The position numbers and the translations under genes are program-made. From Desulfopila sp. IMCC35006 (GTDB lineage Bacteria > Desulfobacterota > Desulfobulbia > Desulfobulbales > Desulfocapsaceae): DNA of 64,000 nucleotides. Below are positions 25,685 through 35,003 of this stretch, piece after piece. The stretch spans positions 124,001 through 188,000 of the forward strand of contig NZ_SWCM01000003.1 of NCBI RefSeq assembly GCF_005116645.1. The letters are read 5' to 3'. Each line of letters starts with the position of its first letter. The first letter of the stretch is position 1. Below the pieces are notes generated by a model. That model made no database searches. It saw only the letters and a program-made list of their open reading frames with translations, and was not told the DNA's origin.

Positions 25685-28600
25685 TCAGGACGCACTGTAC
25701 GACTCAATCTTCGCCCGTATATTCCTGTCGTCATACCGGCCCATGGTAATGGTCTTGGCCGGACATTCGGCCACACAGATGCCGCAGCCCTGACAGAGGG
25801 CCGGATTGATCTCCGCCGAATGCTGATCGTTGATAAACGGCACCCCATAGGGGCAGGCCCGCACACAGGTCAGACAGACCGCGCAGTTGGTCGGATCGAC
25901 CCTGGAGACAATCCCCGACATCTTCAGGCTTTTTTTCGACAAAAGCGTTGCCACTCGTGCCACCGCGGCCTGGGCCTGAGCGATTGTCTCGGTGCTGCTT
26001 TTGGGGCCATGGGCCGTACCGGCCATGAACAGCCCTTCACTGGGCAGATCGACCGGCCGCAGCTTGGCATGGGCCTCGATAAAGAAACCGGCTTTGTTTC
26101 TCGGCACCCGCAGCATGGAGGCAAGTTCCTCGGTATCCCTCGACTTCATGCCGGTTGACAGCACGAGCAGATCGGGCTGCAACCGAACCGGCAAGCGAAT
26201 GGACGGATCGGTTACGGTAATGTCGATCCCGGCCTCGCCAGCGTTGATCGTGACCGGATTCGTCTCCGGATCAAAACGAATGAAATTTATGCCCGCCTGC
26301 CGTGCCGCCCGGTAGTCTAATTCCCCCAGGCCGTAACAGCGCATATCGCGGTACAGCACGTCGACCCGGGCTTTGGGAAACATCTCCTTAAAACGCAGGC
26401 CATTTTTTACCGCATGATTGCAGCAGACCCGCGAACAGTAGGCCAGATGCTCCTCATCGCGGGAGCCCGCGCACTGCAGCATGACCACGCTGGGGTGATG
26501 CCGGGTATCGAGGCTGCCGTTTTCCAGCACAGCGCCGAAATCGGTCTGGGTCATGACGTGGCCAAGCGTGCCCAGGCCGTGGATTTCCGGCCGGTATTCC
26601 TCTGCCCCCGTGGCAACGAGGATCGCGCCATGCTTCAGCGTCCTGGTAGCTCCGGAAGGCATAACAATATCTGTCTGAAAAGAGCCGACAAAGCCGGACT
26701 GCTCCACCACCTCGCTGCTGGTGAAGACCCTTATTCGCTCATCGGCAGCAATTTTTTCGGTTAATGTCTGCAGGAAGTCAGAAAATTTACGGCCATCAAC
26801 GCTCCGCTGAAGGTTCAACAGCTGGCCGCCCAGCTGCGCTTCCCGTTCAACCAGATAGACCCCAAAACCCTGGCGGGCCGCCTCCACCGCCGCAGTCATC
26901 CCGGCAACCCCTCCGCCGACGATAAGCAGGCGGGCATCGACGGCAAACTCCAGCTCGTCCAGGGGTACTCCGGCGGTGGCATTGGCGACCGCCATCCTGG
27001 TCAGTCTTTTCGCTTTTTCCGTAGCCAGGTCCGGGTCGTTGGGATGGACCCAGCTGCACTGGTCGCGGATGTTGGCCATATCAAAAAAGTATTTATTCAA
27101 TCCGGCCTGCTGCAGGGTCGACTGGAAAAGCGGTTCGTGGGTCGTCGGCGAGCAGGCGGAGGTGACCACCCTGTTCAAGCGGTGCTCCCCGATGATCTCC
27201 CGCATTCGTTCCTGGGAATCCTGCGAGCAGGTATAGAGGGGATGTTCGGCGTACACCACCCCGGGCAGGGTTCTGGCGTATGCGGTCACCGCATCGACGT
27301 CGACCACCGATGCAATATTGGTACCGCAGTGGCAGATGAAGACCCCTATGCGCAGTTCGTCGTCCGGCCCCGGTGTCCGCTCGGGAGGGAGCGCATCAAT
27401 GGTGATCAGGCTGCCACGGGCCTCGGCGAGACTGGCAGACGCTGCTTCGGCGGCGGCCGAGGCCTCGCAGACCGTCTCCGGGATATCCTTTGGTCCCCCC
27501 GCGGCCCCACTGACAAAGATCCCCGGCCGGGAGGTCGCCAGGGGCTGATAGCAGTCGGTGACGGCAAAACCATAACGATCAAGCGCAATATCCAGTTTAC
27601 GCGCCAGTTTTTTGGTGGATTGCGACACCTGGATGCCAACCGAGAGCACCACCATATCAAAGACTTCTCTTTGTCTTTTGCCGGATTCGTCGACATAGCG
27701 CAGCTCGAGGTCCCCGGTAAGCGGATCCTCAAAGACCCTGCTGACCATGGCCCTGACATAGCGAACCTTATGTTCTTTGGCGCGGTTCACATACTGGTCA
27801 AAGTTTTTCCCGAAGGAACGCATATCTATATAGAAAATGGTCGGCTCGATGGCGGAATCGTGTTCCCGGGCAATAAAGGCCTCTTTGGTCGCGTACATGC
27901 AGCAGACCGATGAGCAGTAATCCCGGTCGCAGGAATGGTCGCGGGAACCGACGCACTGGATCCAGGCAATTTTCTGTGGGTGCTTTCCGTCACCCGGCCG
28001 GGCAACCGTTCCGGAGGTTGGGCCCGAGGCGGACAGGAGCCGTTCGAACTCGATGCTGGTCAGTACATTTTTATACAGACCATAACCGAACTCCCCGCGC
28101 ACCCGGGCATCAAACACCTCGATCCCCGGGGAGAAGATGACCGAGCCGATATCTACTGTTGTTTCGACCTCACGGTGATCATAGTGGATGGCCCCGACGC
28201 CGCAAATTGTCGCGCAGGTCCCGCAGGCACCGCTATTGAGCTGCACACAGCTCTTCTCATCAATCACCGGAACCCGCGGCACTGCCTGGGGGTAGTGAAT
28301 GTTGACCGGTTTTCGTCCGTTCAGCCCTTCGTTGAATCGATTGAGCAGTGGTCGCGGCGTTCGGCTGGTCACCTGGTCGATGGAGAGATAGTTTACCGGA
28401 CAAAGCGACACACAGGCCCCGCAGACCTGACAGATATCGACCCCGGCCTCGATACCTTCCTCGACCATCTTCAGCGCGCCAATGTTCATCACTTTTTCGC
28501 AAGCAATTGCGCACAGACCGCAGCGGATGCAATCTTGAGCTTCAGGTCCGGCAAACTCTTTCTTCAGACTTACTGATCTGGCATATACGGCGGCGCCGAT

Positions 28601-29317
28601 ACTTTTTTCCAGATCAGGTGCATCAGCAACCTTGATCGCCAGGAATTTTTCCGGACAGGCCACCAGGCAGGCGCCGCAGCCGGTGCATTTGGCCTGGTCG
28701 ATGACCGCCTTCTGCTTTTTCTCCCAGCTGATCGCCCCATGCAGGCAGGCCCGGTGACACATGCCGCACATGGCACAGGCCTCGTCATCGACGGTAAATG
28801 TCCATTTGTGTGCGGAGGTCGGCTGCGGCAGTCCCGGCCCCTTAATAACTCTTTTTACCTTCGCCTTGGCCCGGCTCTTTTTTTCTCCCTCCGCCGGCAC
28901 TTCCGGAAAATAAGACAGCTGGGTAACCGGGCAGACAAATTCACAGAGTCCGCAGCCGGTACAGGCACCAACATCGACATAGCGGGCATGGCGGACGATG
29001 GTTGCGGTAAAACTCCCGGCATTACCCGTGAGCTCTTTTACCTCACTATGGGTAAAGAGCTCGATATTTTTATGGCGCCCTACCTCGACCAGTTTGGGGG
29101 AGACGATGCACATGGAGCAGTCATTGGTGGGAAAGGTCTTATCCAGCTGGGCCATCTTGCCGCCGATTGCCGGGGAACTCTCCACCAGGTAGACCTTGAT
29201 TCCGGCATTGGCCAGATCAAGGGCCGACTGCATACCGCTGATACCGCCGCCGATAACCATGACCGCACCGGTTGGACTTTGCATGCTGCCTGAAAAAGTG
29301 CTGAGGTTTCCTGTCAT
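25685..29317 (-). CDS. hdrA: Double-length HdrA-like FAD/polyferredoxin protein
   Basis: A 1210-residue protein built from two HdrA-like modules. The first has a Rossmann FAD site (MVIGGGISGMQSALDLANAG), DCSMCIVSPKL, and inserted ferredoxin motifs CTGCGLCEFVCPV, CAMCGMCHRAC, CTGCGACLVACPE, CIRCGLCAIACEK and CQVCGACVSLCPV. The middle carries CVGSRDHSCDRDYCSSVCC and later CHCGTNIASVVDV. The second module has its own FAD site (LLIVGGGVAGMTAAVEAARQ), CAGSRDEEHLAYCSRVCCNH and two terminal clusters (CAVCLTCVRACPYG, CQGCGICVAECPA). HdrA flavin is the bifurcating centre; two modules imply two flavins in one chain. It overlaps hdrB by ATGA. Confidence 0.93.
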   Translation of the reverse strand: MTGNLSTFSGSMQSPTGAVMVIGGGISGMQSALDLANAGIKVYLVESSPAIGGKMAQLDKTFPTNDCSMCIVSPKLVEVGRHKNIELFTHSEVKELTGNAGSFTATIVRHARYVDVGACTGCGLCEFVCPVTQLSYFPEVPAEGEKKSRAKAKVKRVIKGPGLPQPTSAHKWTFTVDDEACAMCGMCHRACLHGAISWEKKQKAVIDQAKCTGCGACLVACPEKFLAIKVADAPDLEKSIGAAVYARSVSLKKEFAGPEAQDCIRCGLCAIACEKVMNIGALKMVEEGIEAGVDICQVCGACVSLCPVNYLSIDQVTSRTPRPLLNRFNEGLNGRKPVNIHYPQAVPRVPVIDEKSCVQLNSGACGTCATICGVGAIHYDHREVETTVDIGSVIFSPGIEVFDARVRGEFGYGLYKNVLTSIEFERLLSASGPTSGTVARPGDGKHPQKIAWIQCVGSRDHSCDRDYCSSVCCMYATKEAFIAREHDSAIEPTIFYIDMRSFGKNFDQYVNRAKEHKVRYVRAMVSRVFEDPLTGDLELRYVDESGKRQREVFDMVVLSVGIQVSQSTKKLARKLDIALDRYGFAVTDCYQPLATSRPGIFVSGAAGGPKDIPETVCEASAAAEAASASLAEARGSLITIDALPPERTPGPDDELRIGVFICHCGTNIASVVDVDAVTAYARTLPGVVYAEHPLYTCSQDSQERMREIIGEHRLNRVVTSACSPTTHEPLFQSTLQQAGLNKYFFDMANIRDQCSWVHPNDPDLATEKAKRLTRMAVANATAGVPLDELEFAVDARLLIVGGGVAGMTAAVEAARQGFGVYLVEREAQLGGQLLNLQRSVDGRKFSDFLQTLTEKIAADERIRVFTSSEVVEQSGFVGSFQTDIVMPSGATRTLKHGAILVATGAEEYRPEIHGLGTLGHVMTQTDFGAVLENGSLDTRHHPSVVMLQCAGSRDEEHLAYCSRVCCNHAVKNGLRFKEMFPKARVDVLYRDMRCYGLGELDYRAARQAGINFIRFDPETNPVTINAGEAGIDITVTDPSIRLPVRLQPDLLVLSTGMKSRDTEELASMLRVPRNKAGFFIEAHAKLRPVDLPSEGLFMAGTAHGPKSSTETIAQAQAAVARVATLLSKKSLKMSGIVSRVDPTNCAVCLTCVRACPYGVPFINDQHSAEINPALCQGCGICVAECPAKTITMGRYDDRNIRAKIESYSAS

Positions 29318-30195
29318 CGCGAATCCTCCTTGCTGCTTGACGCTTCCCCGACTCCTGTCACGGCACGCGACAGGACTGTCGGGGAGACCAGATGAACCTT
29401 CTGCTGCCTGACGGGATAGCTGCCGCTGAGCGCGGCGGCGATCAGCTCGGTGGCGTAAAATACCGGCATTCCCGCATCCGGCCCTCCCTCAAGTGTCTGG
29501 CGACTTTCGACATTGGCCTGACACATCGGACAGTCGGTCACCATTGCACCGGCACCGGCCCTTTTGGCCGCCGTGACGATATCACCCACCAGCTTTTCAG
29601 CGATGTCGGGCCTGGCCATGGTCAGACTGCCGGAGCAGCATTCGGTCCGGTGCGACCAGTTTACAGGTCTGGCCCCAACAGCGGCAACGATCCGCTCCAG
29701 GGTTTGCGGCATCTCCCAGTCGACGGCGTCGGTTACCCGCGGATTACGCAACGACAGACAGCCGTAATAACAGGCGATGGCCAGCTCATCGAGGTGACAG
29801 ACAACCTGCTCTTTTATCGCGGCAAGTATCTCCGCTTCCGCCAGCAAGGTGCTGATATGAATGATCTCAAACGCTGGTGAATATTTCGTGGCATCCACAT
29901 CCCAATACACCGGATTTTCCCGCAGGGCCTTGTCCGCCGCCTTCAACCTCTGAAAACAGGCGGCACAGGGGACAAGGATGTCGTGTCCTGCCTCGGCGGC
30001 GAGCAGCAGGTTGCGCATGGGCAGACGCAGCCCTATCTCATGGTCGGTCATATGGGCGGACGATGCCCCGCAGCAGTTCCAGTCGGGAATATCAACCAGC
30101 TCGACCGCAAGTTTAGCGCAGATTTCACGTACCGAATGATCGTAATCAAGCGCTGTTCCTTCCAGGGAACAGCCCGGGTAGTAAGAGAGTTTCAT
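29314..30195 (-). CDS. hdrB: HdrB-like heterodisulfide reductase subunit B
   Basis: A 293-residue CCG-domain protein. It has the two cysteine-rich motifs expected for the noncubane [4Fe-4S] clusters: YPGCSLEGTALDY...WNCCGASSAH with CAACFQRLK in the first repeat, and YYGCLSLR...HRTECCSGSL with DCPMCQANVE in the second. In methanogens HdrB reduces CoM-S-S-CoB; in bacteria lacking those cofactors the acceptor is another disulfide or the complex itself. The gene is coupled by 4-bp overlaps to both hdrC and hdrA. Confidence 0.93.
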   Translation of the reverse strand: MKLSYYPGCSLEGTALDYDHSVREICAKLAVELVDIPDWNCCGASSAHMTDHEIGLRLPMRNLLLAAEAGHDILVPCAACFQRLKAADKALRENPVYWDVDATKYSPAFEIIHISTLLAEAEILAAIKEQVVCHLDELAIACYYGCLSLRNPRVTDAVDWEMPQTLERIVAAVGARPVNWSHRTECCSGSLTMARPDIAEKLVGDIVTAAKRAGAGAMVTDCPMCQANVESRQTLEGGPDAGMPVFYATELIAAALSGSYPVRQQKVHLVSPTVLSRAVTGVGEASSSKEDSR

Positions 30196-30755
30196 CGGTC
30201 ATACTCCTTGCCCTTGCCGGAAAATATTGCTTTAATTTCGGCTTTATTATCAATCGAATGAGGGACCAGCTTGAGTTTGCCTTTCAAAAACATATTCAGG
30301 CCAAGTTTCATATCACCCATCAGATCTTTGGATTTGATCTTGTAATTGGCGATCATGCCGATCTCATACGCCTTGCCCCACCTGCCCACTGAGCCGAGAA
30401 ACGACCGATGAAAGAGGGGGATCCGCGGCTCGGCCGGCGCTATGTTTTTTCTTAAGGCCAGCTCTCTTAAGACATCCATCAGGTGCGCGATCTCAATTTC
30501 GTTCGGGCATCTGGTGGCACAGGTTTCGCACGCCGCGCACAGCCAGATGGCATGGCTGTGCAGCAACCGGTCTTCCTGGCCGTAGGCGGCGAGCCGGACA
30601 ACTTCCATGACATTCAGATCGAAAAAGTCGCCGATGGGACAGCCGGCAGAGCAGCGTCCGCACTGATAGCAGGCCTGTACGTCAATATTTCGCGTACGCA
30701 GTTTACCGAGGAATTTTTCACTCCGTTGATCCGGGGAAATACTGTTATTCTCCAT
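30192..30755 (-). CDS. hdrC: HdrC-like heterodisulfide reductase subunit C
   Basis: A 187-residue ferredoxin-type subunit with two [4Fe-4S] motifs, CYQCGRCSAGCPIGD (about residues 29-43) and CAACETCATRCPNE (about 73-86). It passes electrons between HdrA and HdrB. Its ATG overlaps the end of the PAS-kinase gene by 11 bp and its stop overlaps hdrB by 4 bp, so kinase and reductase are translated from one message. Confidence 0.93.
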   Translation of the reverse strand: MENNSISPDQRSEKFLGKLRTRNIDVQACYQCGRCSAGCPIGDFFDLNVMEVVRLAAYGQEDRLLHSHAIWLCAACETCATRCPNEIEIAHLMDVLRELALRKNIAPAEPRIPLFHRSFLGSVGRWGKAYEIGMIANYKIKSKDLMGDMKLGLNMFLKGKLKLVPHSIDNKAEIKAIFSGKGKEYDR

Positions 30756-32295
30756 GGTTCTCTCCAGTCAAAGTTTCCATGACCACCGGAAACCTAAGGG
30801 TGAAGGTAGTTCCCGTTTCAGGCGAAGATGTGACCCTGATGGAACCTTTATGTTCCTTGACTATCGCATAGGAAACTGACAGCCCAAGCCCGGTTCCTTC
30901 GCCCGCTGCCTTGGTGGTAAAAAATGGATCGAAGATTTTTTCCAGTAGGCCGCTGTCGATCCCCGGCCCCGAGTCCTGGATGGTTATCTCGTTGATATCC
31001 TGATTGGCCCTGGTTCTGCTGGTAATGTGCAACCGGCCCTTGCCGTCCATGGCCTGGGCCGCGTTGACCACGATGTTCATCACCACCTGATTGAGCCTGA
31101 TGGCGTTGCCGTAGATGGGGGGAAGATCCGGGCTCAGCTCCCGAATAATCTGCACATTTTGAAAAAGTGGCTGGTGCTGCAGGATGGTCAGTGTTTTGAC
31201 AATGACCTCGTTGAGATTGACCGGTTCCATCTCATACGTCGTCTGGTGGGAGAATTCCAGGAGGTCGGCGACGATGACCTTGCAACGCTCCGCTTCATGG
31301 ATAATAGTCTGCAGATCGCTTGCCAGCGGATGATCGGCGCCCAGCTCCTCTTGCACCAGATTGGCATAGAGCATGATTCCGGACATCGGATTGTTGATTT
31401 CATGAGCGACTCCGGCGGCAAGACGCCCCAAACCCGCCATTTTTTCCGACTGCAGCAGCATCCGGTGACTCTGCTCAAGGTCTTCTTCGATCTGCTGCAT
31501 GGCCCGGAGATCGGTGAACAGGCCAAAAGTGGCAATCTCCTGGCCGCGGTCGTAAATAATGCCCCCGGAAAAACTGACCGGAATATCGTGCCCATCCTTG
31601 TGTTTGACATTCAGTTTGTGCCGCAATAACTTGCCGTTGCCGCCGAAATGGCTGCTGCGCATTCTTTTGATCAGCTCGTAGGCAACCCCTTCATTGTACA
31701 GCTGAGTGACGTGCAGGGATTTGATATCTTCGTTGTTATAGCCGAGCAGGGACTGGGCCTCCTGATTAAAGAGCATGATACGCCCTTTCATATCGGAGGC
31801 AATTATCGAATCGACAGAACTGTCTATCAGGTTGTGGAAAAAGGCGTTACGCCGCCTGAGCTCCCCTTCAAGATTTTTTTGCTGGGTGATATCTATGAGA
31901 TAAACGAGATAATACGAGGTGTCGGCTGGTGGAAAAACCACCACCCCGCTGAGAATGGTGCGTTCCCCGTTTCTGATGAATTCTATTTCATGACGGAGCT
32001 TCTCACCGTTTGCCTTGCCGCGCTGTTCAAAATGGTCCCTGATGAGGAGGAAGAAATCGCCATTATCTTCTCCCAGCAGGGTGCGTAAGCCCTCGCCGTC
32101 AATCTTACCATACGAAACCCCGAGGAATCTGCTCGCCGCCGGATTGGCATGGATGACCAGATGATCGTGGCCAACCACAATGACGCCATTCGGCGTCTCT
32201 TCAAGGATGGTATGCAGATAATGATAAGGTCCCAGATCCCTGACCAGGGAACCGGCATCCCTGTTGGCTGTTGACAGAAGCGCTAAGCTGTTCAT
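30745..32295 (-). CDS. PAS-PAS sensor histidine kinase inside the hdr operon
   Basis: A 516-residue kinase without membrane helices. Two PAS domains (about 25-145 and 150-265; [20 protein letters not shown] and [20 protein letters not shown]) precede HisKA with [14 protein letters not shown] and a HATPase with [19 protein letters not shown] and [18 protein letters not shown]. This is the NtrB-like class that activates sigma-54 regulators, but no such regulator is encoded nearby. Being embedded between a metF-like gene (6 bp) and hdrC (11-bp overlap), it probably senses the redox or folate state of this pathway. Confidence 0.93.
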   Translation of the reverse strand: MNSLALLSTANRDAGSLVRDLGPYHYLHTILEETPNGVIVVGHDHLVIHANPAASRFLGVSYGKIDGEGLRTLLGEDNGDFFLLIRDHFEQRGKANGEKLRHEIEFIRNGERTILSGVVVFPPADTSYYLVYLIDITQQKNLEGELRRRNAFFHNLIDSSVDSIIASDMKGRIMLFNQEAQSLLGYNNEDIKSLHVTQLYNEGVAYELIKRMRSSHFGGNGKLLRHKLNVKHKDGHDIPVSFSGGIIYDRGQEIATFGLFTDLRAMQQIEEDLEQSHRMLLQSEKMAGLGRLAAGVAHEINNPMSGIMLYANLVQEELGADHPLASDLQTIIHEAERCKVIVADLLEFSHQTTYEMEPVNLNEVIVKTLTILQHQPLFQNVQIIRELSPDLPPIYGNAIRLNQVVMNIVVNAAQAMDGKGRLHITSRTRANQDINEITIQDSGPGIDSGLLEKIFDPFFTTKAAGEGTGLGLSVSYAIVKEHKGSIRVTSSPETGTTFTLRFPVVMETLTGENHGE

Positions 32296-32301
32296 GGCGT
32301 T

Positions 32302-33195
32302 CTAGCGACCAATAGAATCCAGAAATTCCGGTAATCTGTCCCTCCATCCCATCGCATTTAACACAACACCTTCGCCGAGCGGCGCCAGTTCGCGGATAAG
32401 ATCGGCTGCCGCCTGCATTCCGGCGTCTTTTTTAACCGGAGCCTCCATCATTTTTTTCAGAAATTCCTGAGGAATTGACGGGACTCCCCGCAAGTTATTG
32501 AGATAGCGGACCATGGTGACGGATTTCAGGAACATCACCGAGGTAAACAGTCTGATGCCGGTCTGCTCGGCAAAAGGAATAAACTGCTCCACAATATTCA
32601 AGTCATAGGTCGGCCCCAGGGTGACCGATTGCACGCCGTACTGCCCCAGTTGTTTAAAGAACTCAGCCCGTTCCCGGTTAAAATTGACATCATCGGAGAG
32701 ATCGATCGCCACGCCGATATCAAAGGCTGTGGCCCCATCCAGAGACTCACCGGCCAGATCGTGGCCGTTATTGAGGGCAGAGACGCATTGCAGCATGGAA
32801 ACCAGATCAAGATCGCCGCTCGACCTGACAACCGGCTGATCACCTTCCGCCGGGTCATGCCCTTCCTTGATGACGATCTTGTTGATGCCGAGGGCGGCAG
32901 CCGAAAGAAGATCGGCCTGAAAGGAAATCCGGTTTCTATCCCTGCCGGTGATGATCATTTCCGGCTCAAAACCTTTTTCCTTGAGCGCCAGGCAGGGAGC
33001 TATGGGCGCCATGCGCATGATCGCATGTTCACTGTCGGTCACCCGTGCACCGTCCACCCGCCCTCTCAGCTGCAACGCGGTATCGAGAAAACTATTCAGC
33101 CTCACCCCCTTAGGTGGATCAATCTCGGCAATGAGTGTATACTTGTGTGGAGAATTTTTAGCGGCGGGAGTACTGGTTTTTTGTGCGGCGTCCAT
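32302..33195 (-). CDS. Second methylenetetrahydrofolate reductase-like protein
   Basis: A 297-residue MetF-family barrel (LIAEIDPPKGVRLN, DGARVTDSEHAIMRMAPIAP, ITGRDRNRISFQADLLSAAA, SVTLGPTYDL). It differs clearly from the metF at 23510-24436: the equivalent of the QTQ substrate strand is TLGPTYD. It heads the operon, preceded by a GGAGG ribosome site. It could be a folate-binding accessory or an isoenzyme with a different methyl carrier. The family is secure; the specific role is open. Confidence 0.85.
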   Translation of the reverse strand: MDAAQKTSTPAAKNSPHKYTLIAEIDPPKGVRLNSFLDTALQLRGRVDGARVTDSEHAIMRMAPIAPCLALKEKGFEPEMIITGRDRNRISFQADLLSAAALGINKIVIKEGHDPAEGDQPVVRSSGDLDLVSMLQCVSALNNGHDLAGESLDGATAFDIGVAIDLSDDVNFNRERAEFFKQLGQYGVQSVTLGPTYDLNIVEQFIPFAEQTGIRLFTSVMFLKSVTMVRYLNNLRGVPSIPQEFLKKMMEAPVKKDAGMQAAADLIRELAPLGEGVVLNAMGWRDRLPEFLDSIGR

Positions 33196-33510
33196 TGAAC
33201 CTCCTGTAAGATGAGAATGAGTAGTGTCTTAGGGAGAGTGGAGATTGCATGTATCGATACCAGCGGCCAGGTCAAGTCAAAGAAGACGACAAGCCACAAA
33301 GGCCCTAGTATCAATTTCATTTAACAAACTATTCAGTGCAATTTCAAGATAAAAAATCAATCTTGCCTTGCCTGAAGATGAATAACAATTCAATTACTTA
33401 GCCTGAAACGCTCCAGGGCAAACCAATTGTCGCTGAGAAAAAAAAATGGCATTTTGAAAGGATTCGGGTAGTTTGATGCAAAAAATGAGTCTTGTTTACT
33501 GAGAGAAGAG
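33196..33510 (+). other. 315-bp intergenic region between divergent genes
   Basis: This is the upstream region of the metF/hdr operon (minus) and of the small cysteine-rich gene (plus). Apart from the GGAGG site at about 33200, I see no riboswitch, strong palindrome or consensus promoter. It becomes AT-rich around 33330-33400, where a promoter is most likely. Confidence 0.5.
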
Positions 33511-33885
33511 ATGAGTATGGAAAAAGAACAGGTATTTAAAACCTGTCCTATGTGTGGAAAAGATTGGCGATGTCGGGAGAGCTTTCTGGATGATCCGGAA
33601 TTGAATTTCAATGGATACCAACCGGATTTTAGCGCCATTGAGCATGGTATATTTTACTTCACCCATGAGATTTCGGTGTGCGGATCGACAATGGCTCTGA
33701 AGGCAGAGACATTTCTCCCCCTCTTTCAGGGCAGGAAATACCGGGAAAACAAACAACTTTCGGAAGAATGCACGAAGAAGTGTCTCAACCAACAAGACCT
33801 TGATCGCTGCCCGGCACATTGCATGTTTGCCTTTGTCCGTGAGGTGTCGCAGATCATCAAGGACCGCTCACACCGGGTGAACTGA
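33511..33885 (+). CDS. Small cysteine-rich protein of unknown function
   Basis: A 124-residue soluble protein that I do not recognise. It begins with a zinc-finger-like TCPMCGKDWRCRESFLDD, has an isolated cysteine in VCGSTMAL, and ends with CTKKCLNQQDLDRCPAHC. Nine cysteines in three groups suggest one or two metal or Fe-S sites. An ATG six bases downstream of the chosen start is an equally plausible initiation site. It is divergent from the metF/hdr operon and convergent with the tungstate transporter. Coding is supported by codon periodicity and the ordered cysteine pattern. Confidence 0.7.
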   Translation: MSMEKEQVFKTCPMCGKDWRCRESFLDDPELNFNGYQPDFSAIEHGIFYFTHEISVCGSTMALKAETFLPLFQGRKYRENKQLSEECTKKCLNQQDLDRCPAHCMFAFVREVSQIIKDRSHRVN

Positions 33886-33965
33886 CTCCACAAGAGCAGG
33901 GCCTTGGCTGTATCTTGTCGTTATTAATGTAAAAAAAGACAGGCTCTCAGGAGTAAGGCCCGAAA

Positions 33966-35003
33966 TTACCTGGTCAGATTGATCCGGCGGCAATACATAC
34001 TGCTGTGCGGAATGAAAATCTGCATTTTCTCGCCGATACCCGGTTTTTCCTGACGATACTGCGTCATGGGAAGCACCAGAACCAGACGAACCCCCACATT
34101 AATAACGACGCGAATCCGACCGCTGTCCTGAGCAAGATCGGTGATATGTCCGCTCAACAGGTTTCCTTCGGCGGGATTGGTTGTTTTGGGATTAAGAATA
34201 ACTCCGTTCGGATCGATCTGGAGCTTGGCAGTCTGCACCGCATCAGGCAGGATATGGTGCGGCAGGGTAAGAAACAGCTGGCCGGTTAGTTGGCAGACGA
34301 GGGTATCTTCGCGACGCTCGACAACCGTCACCCGGTAAATATTCTCGCTGGCGACATCAGCGAGTTCCCCGTTTTGCAAAAGCAGCGTCTGGTGGGCAAG
34401 CCGCTGCCCCTGGGCGAGGTAATGGGTTGAGAAGATGACGGAAGCTTTATGTTCCTGATTAATTTTGTCGATAATCTTGAGAATAATCTCCTGATTCTCA
34501 TTGTCCACATTAGCCGTCGGCTCATCGCAAAGCAGCACCTCGGGCTGTAAAACCAAGGCTCTTGCCAGAGCGACTCGCTTTGTCTCTCCGCCGGAAAGCC
34601 CTTGGGCGTCATAGTCGGCAAAACGCTCCATACCAACCAGTTCCAGTGCCTCTTCAATCCGCTGCCTGCGTTCCGTTCTGGCCACCTTGCGCACCTGCAG
34701 TCCAAATTCGACATTCTGCCGGACTGAGCCGGTAAACATGATGGGGGTCTGATCAAGAAGGACCACCTGCCTGCGCAGAGCATACAGCTGTTTTTGATCA
34801 AAACTCACCTCCTTGTCGAGAAAGTGCATCCGGCCGCTGCTCGGCTGATCCAGAAAGGCGAGAATCTGCAGCAGACTCGTCTTGCCGGCACCATTTGGAC
34901 CAATCAGGGTGTAGATCTGCTCCGGCTCTATGTCGAGCTTGTCGATATGCAGCACCGTACGGTCGCCATGTTTTCTTGTGAGATTTTCCAGGCTATAGAG
35001 CAT
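33966..35003 (-). CDS. tupC: Tungstate ABC transporter ATPase
   Basis: A 345-residue ABC ATPase with Walker A GPNGAGKTS, signature LSGGETKRVALARALV and Walker B VLLCDEPTANVD. A C-terminal domain of about 110 residues (from QLTGQLFLTLPHHILPD to QIFIPHSSMY) resembles a TOBE/oxyanion-regulatory domain. I chose ATG 35003 (MLYSLENLTRKHG); the earlier frame start at 35057 lies inside the permease gene and encodes no conserved sequence. It overlaps the permease gene by 11 bp. With TupB and TupA it imports tungstate. Confidence 0.92.
   Translation of the reverse strand: MLYSLENLTRKHGDRTVLHIDKLDIEPEQIYTLIGPNGAGKTSLLQILAFLDQPSSGRMHFLDKEVSFDQKQLYALRRQVVLLDQTPIMFTGSVRQNVEFGLQVRKVARTERRQRIEEALELVGMERFADYDAQGLSGGETKRVALARALVLQPEVLLCDEPTANVDNENQEIILKIIDKINQEHKASVIFSTHYLAQGQRLAHQTLLLQNGELADVASENIYRVTVVERREDTLVCQLTGQLFLTLPHHILPDAVQTAKLQIDPNGVILNPKTTNPAEGNLLSGHITDLAQDSGRIRVVINVGVRLVLVLPMTQYRQEKPGIGEKMQIFIPHSSMYCRRINLTR

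Noticed and set aside
25608-25793. Short frame containing FVKELTPQRFWAG, also found near 41934-42116
   Set aside because: The shared peptide comes from the dispersed DNA repeat; it overlaps hdrA and is not coding.
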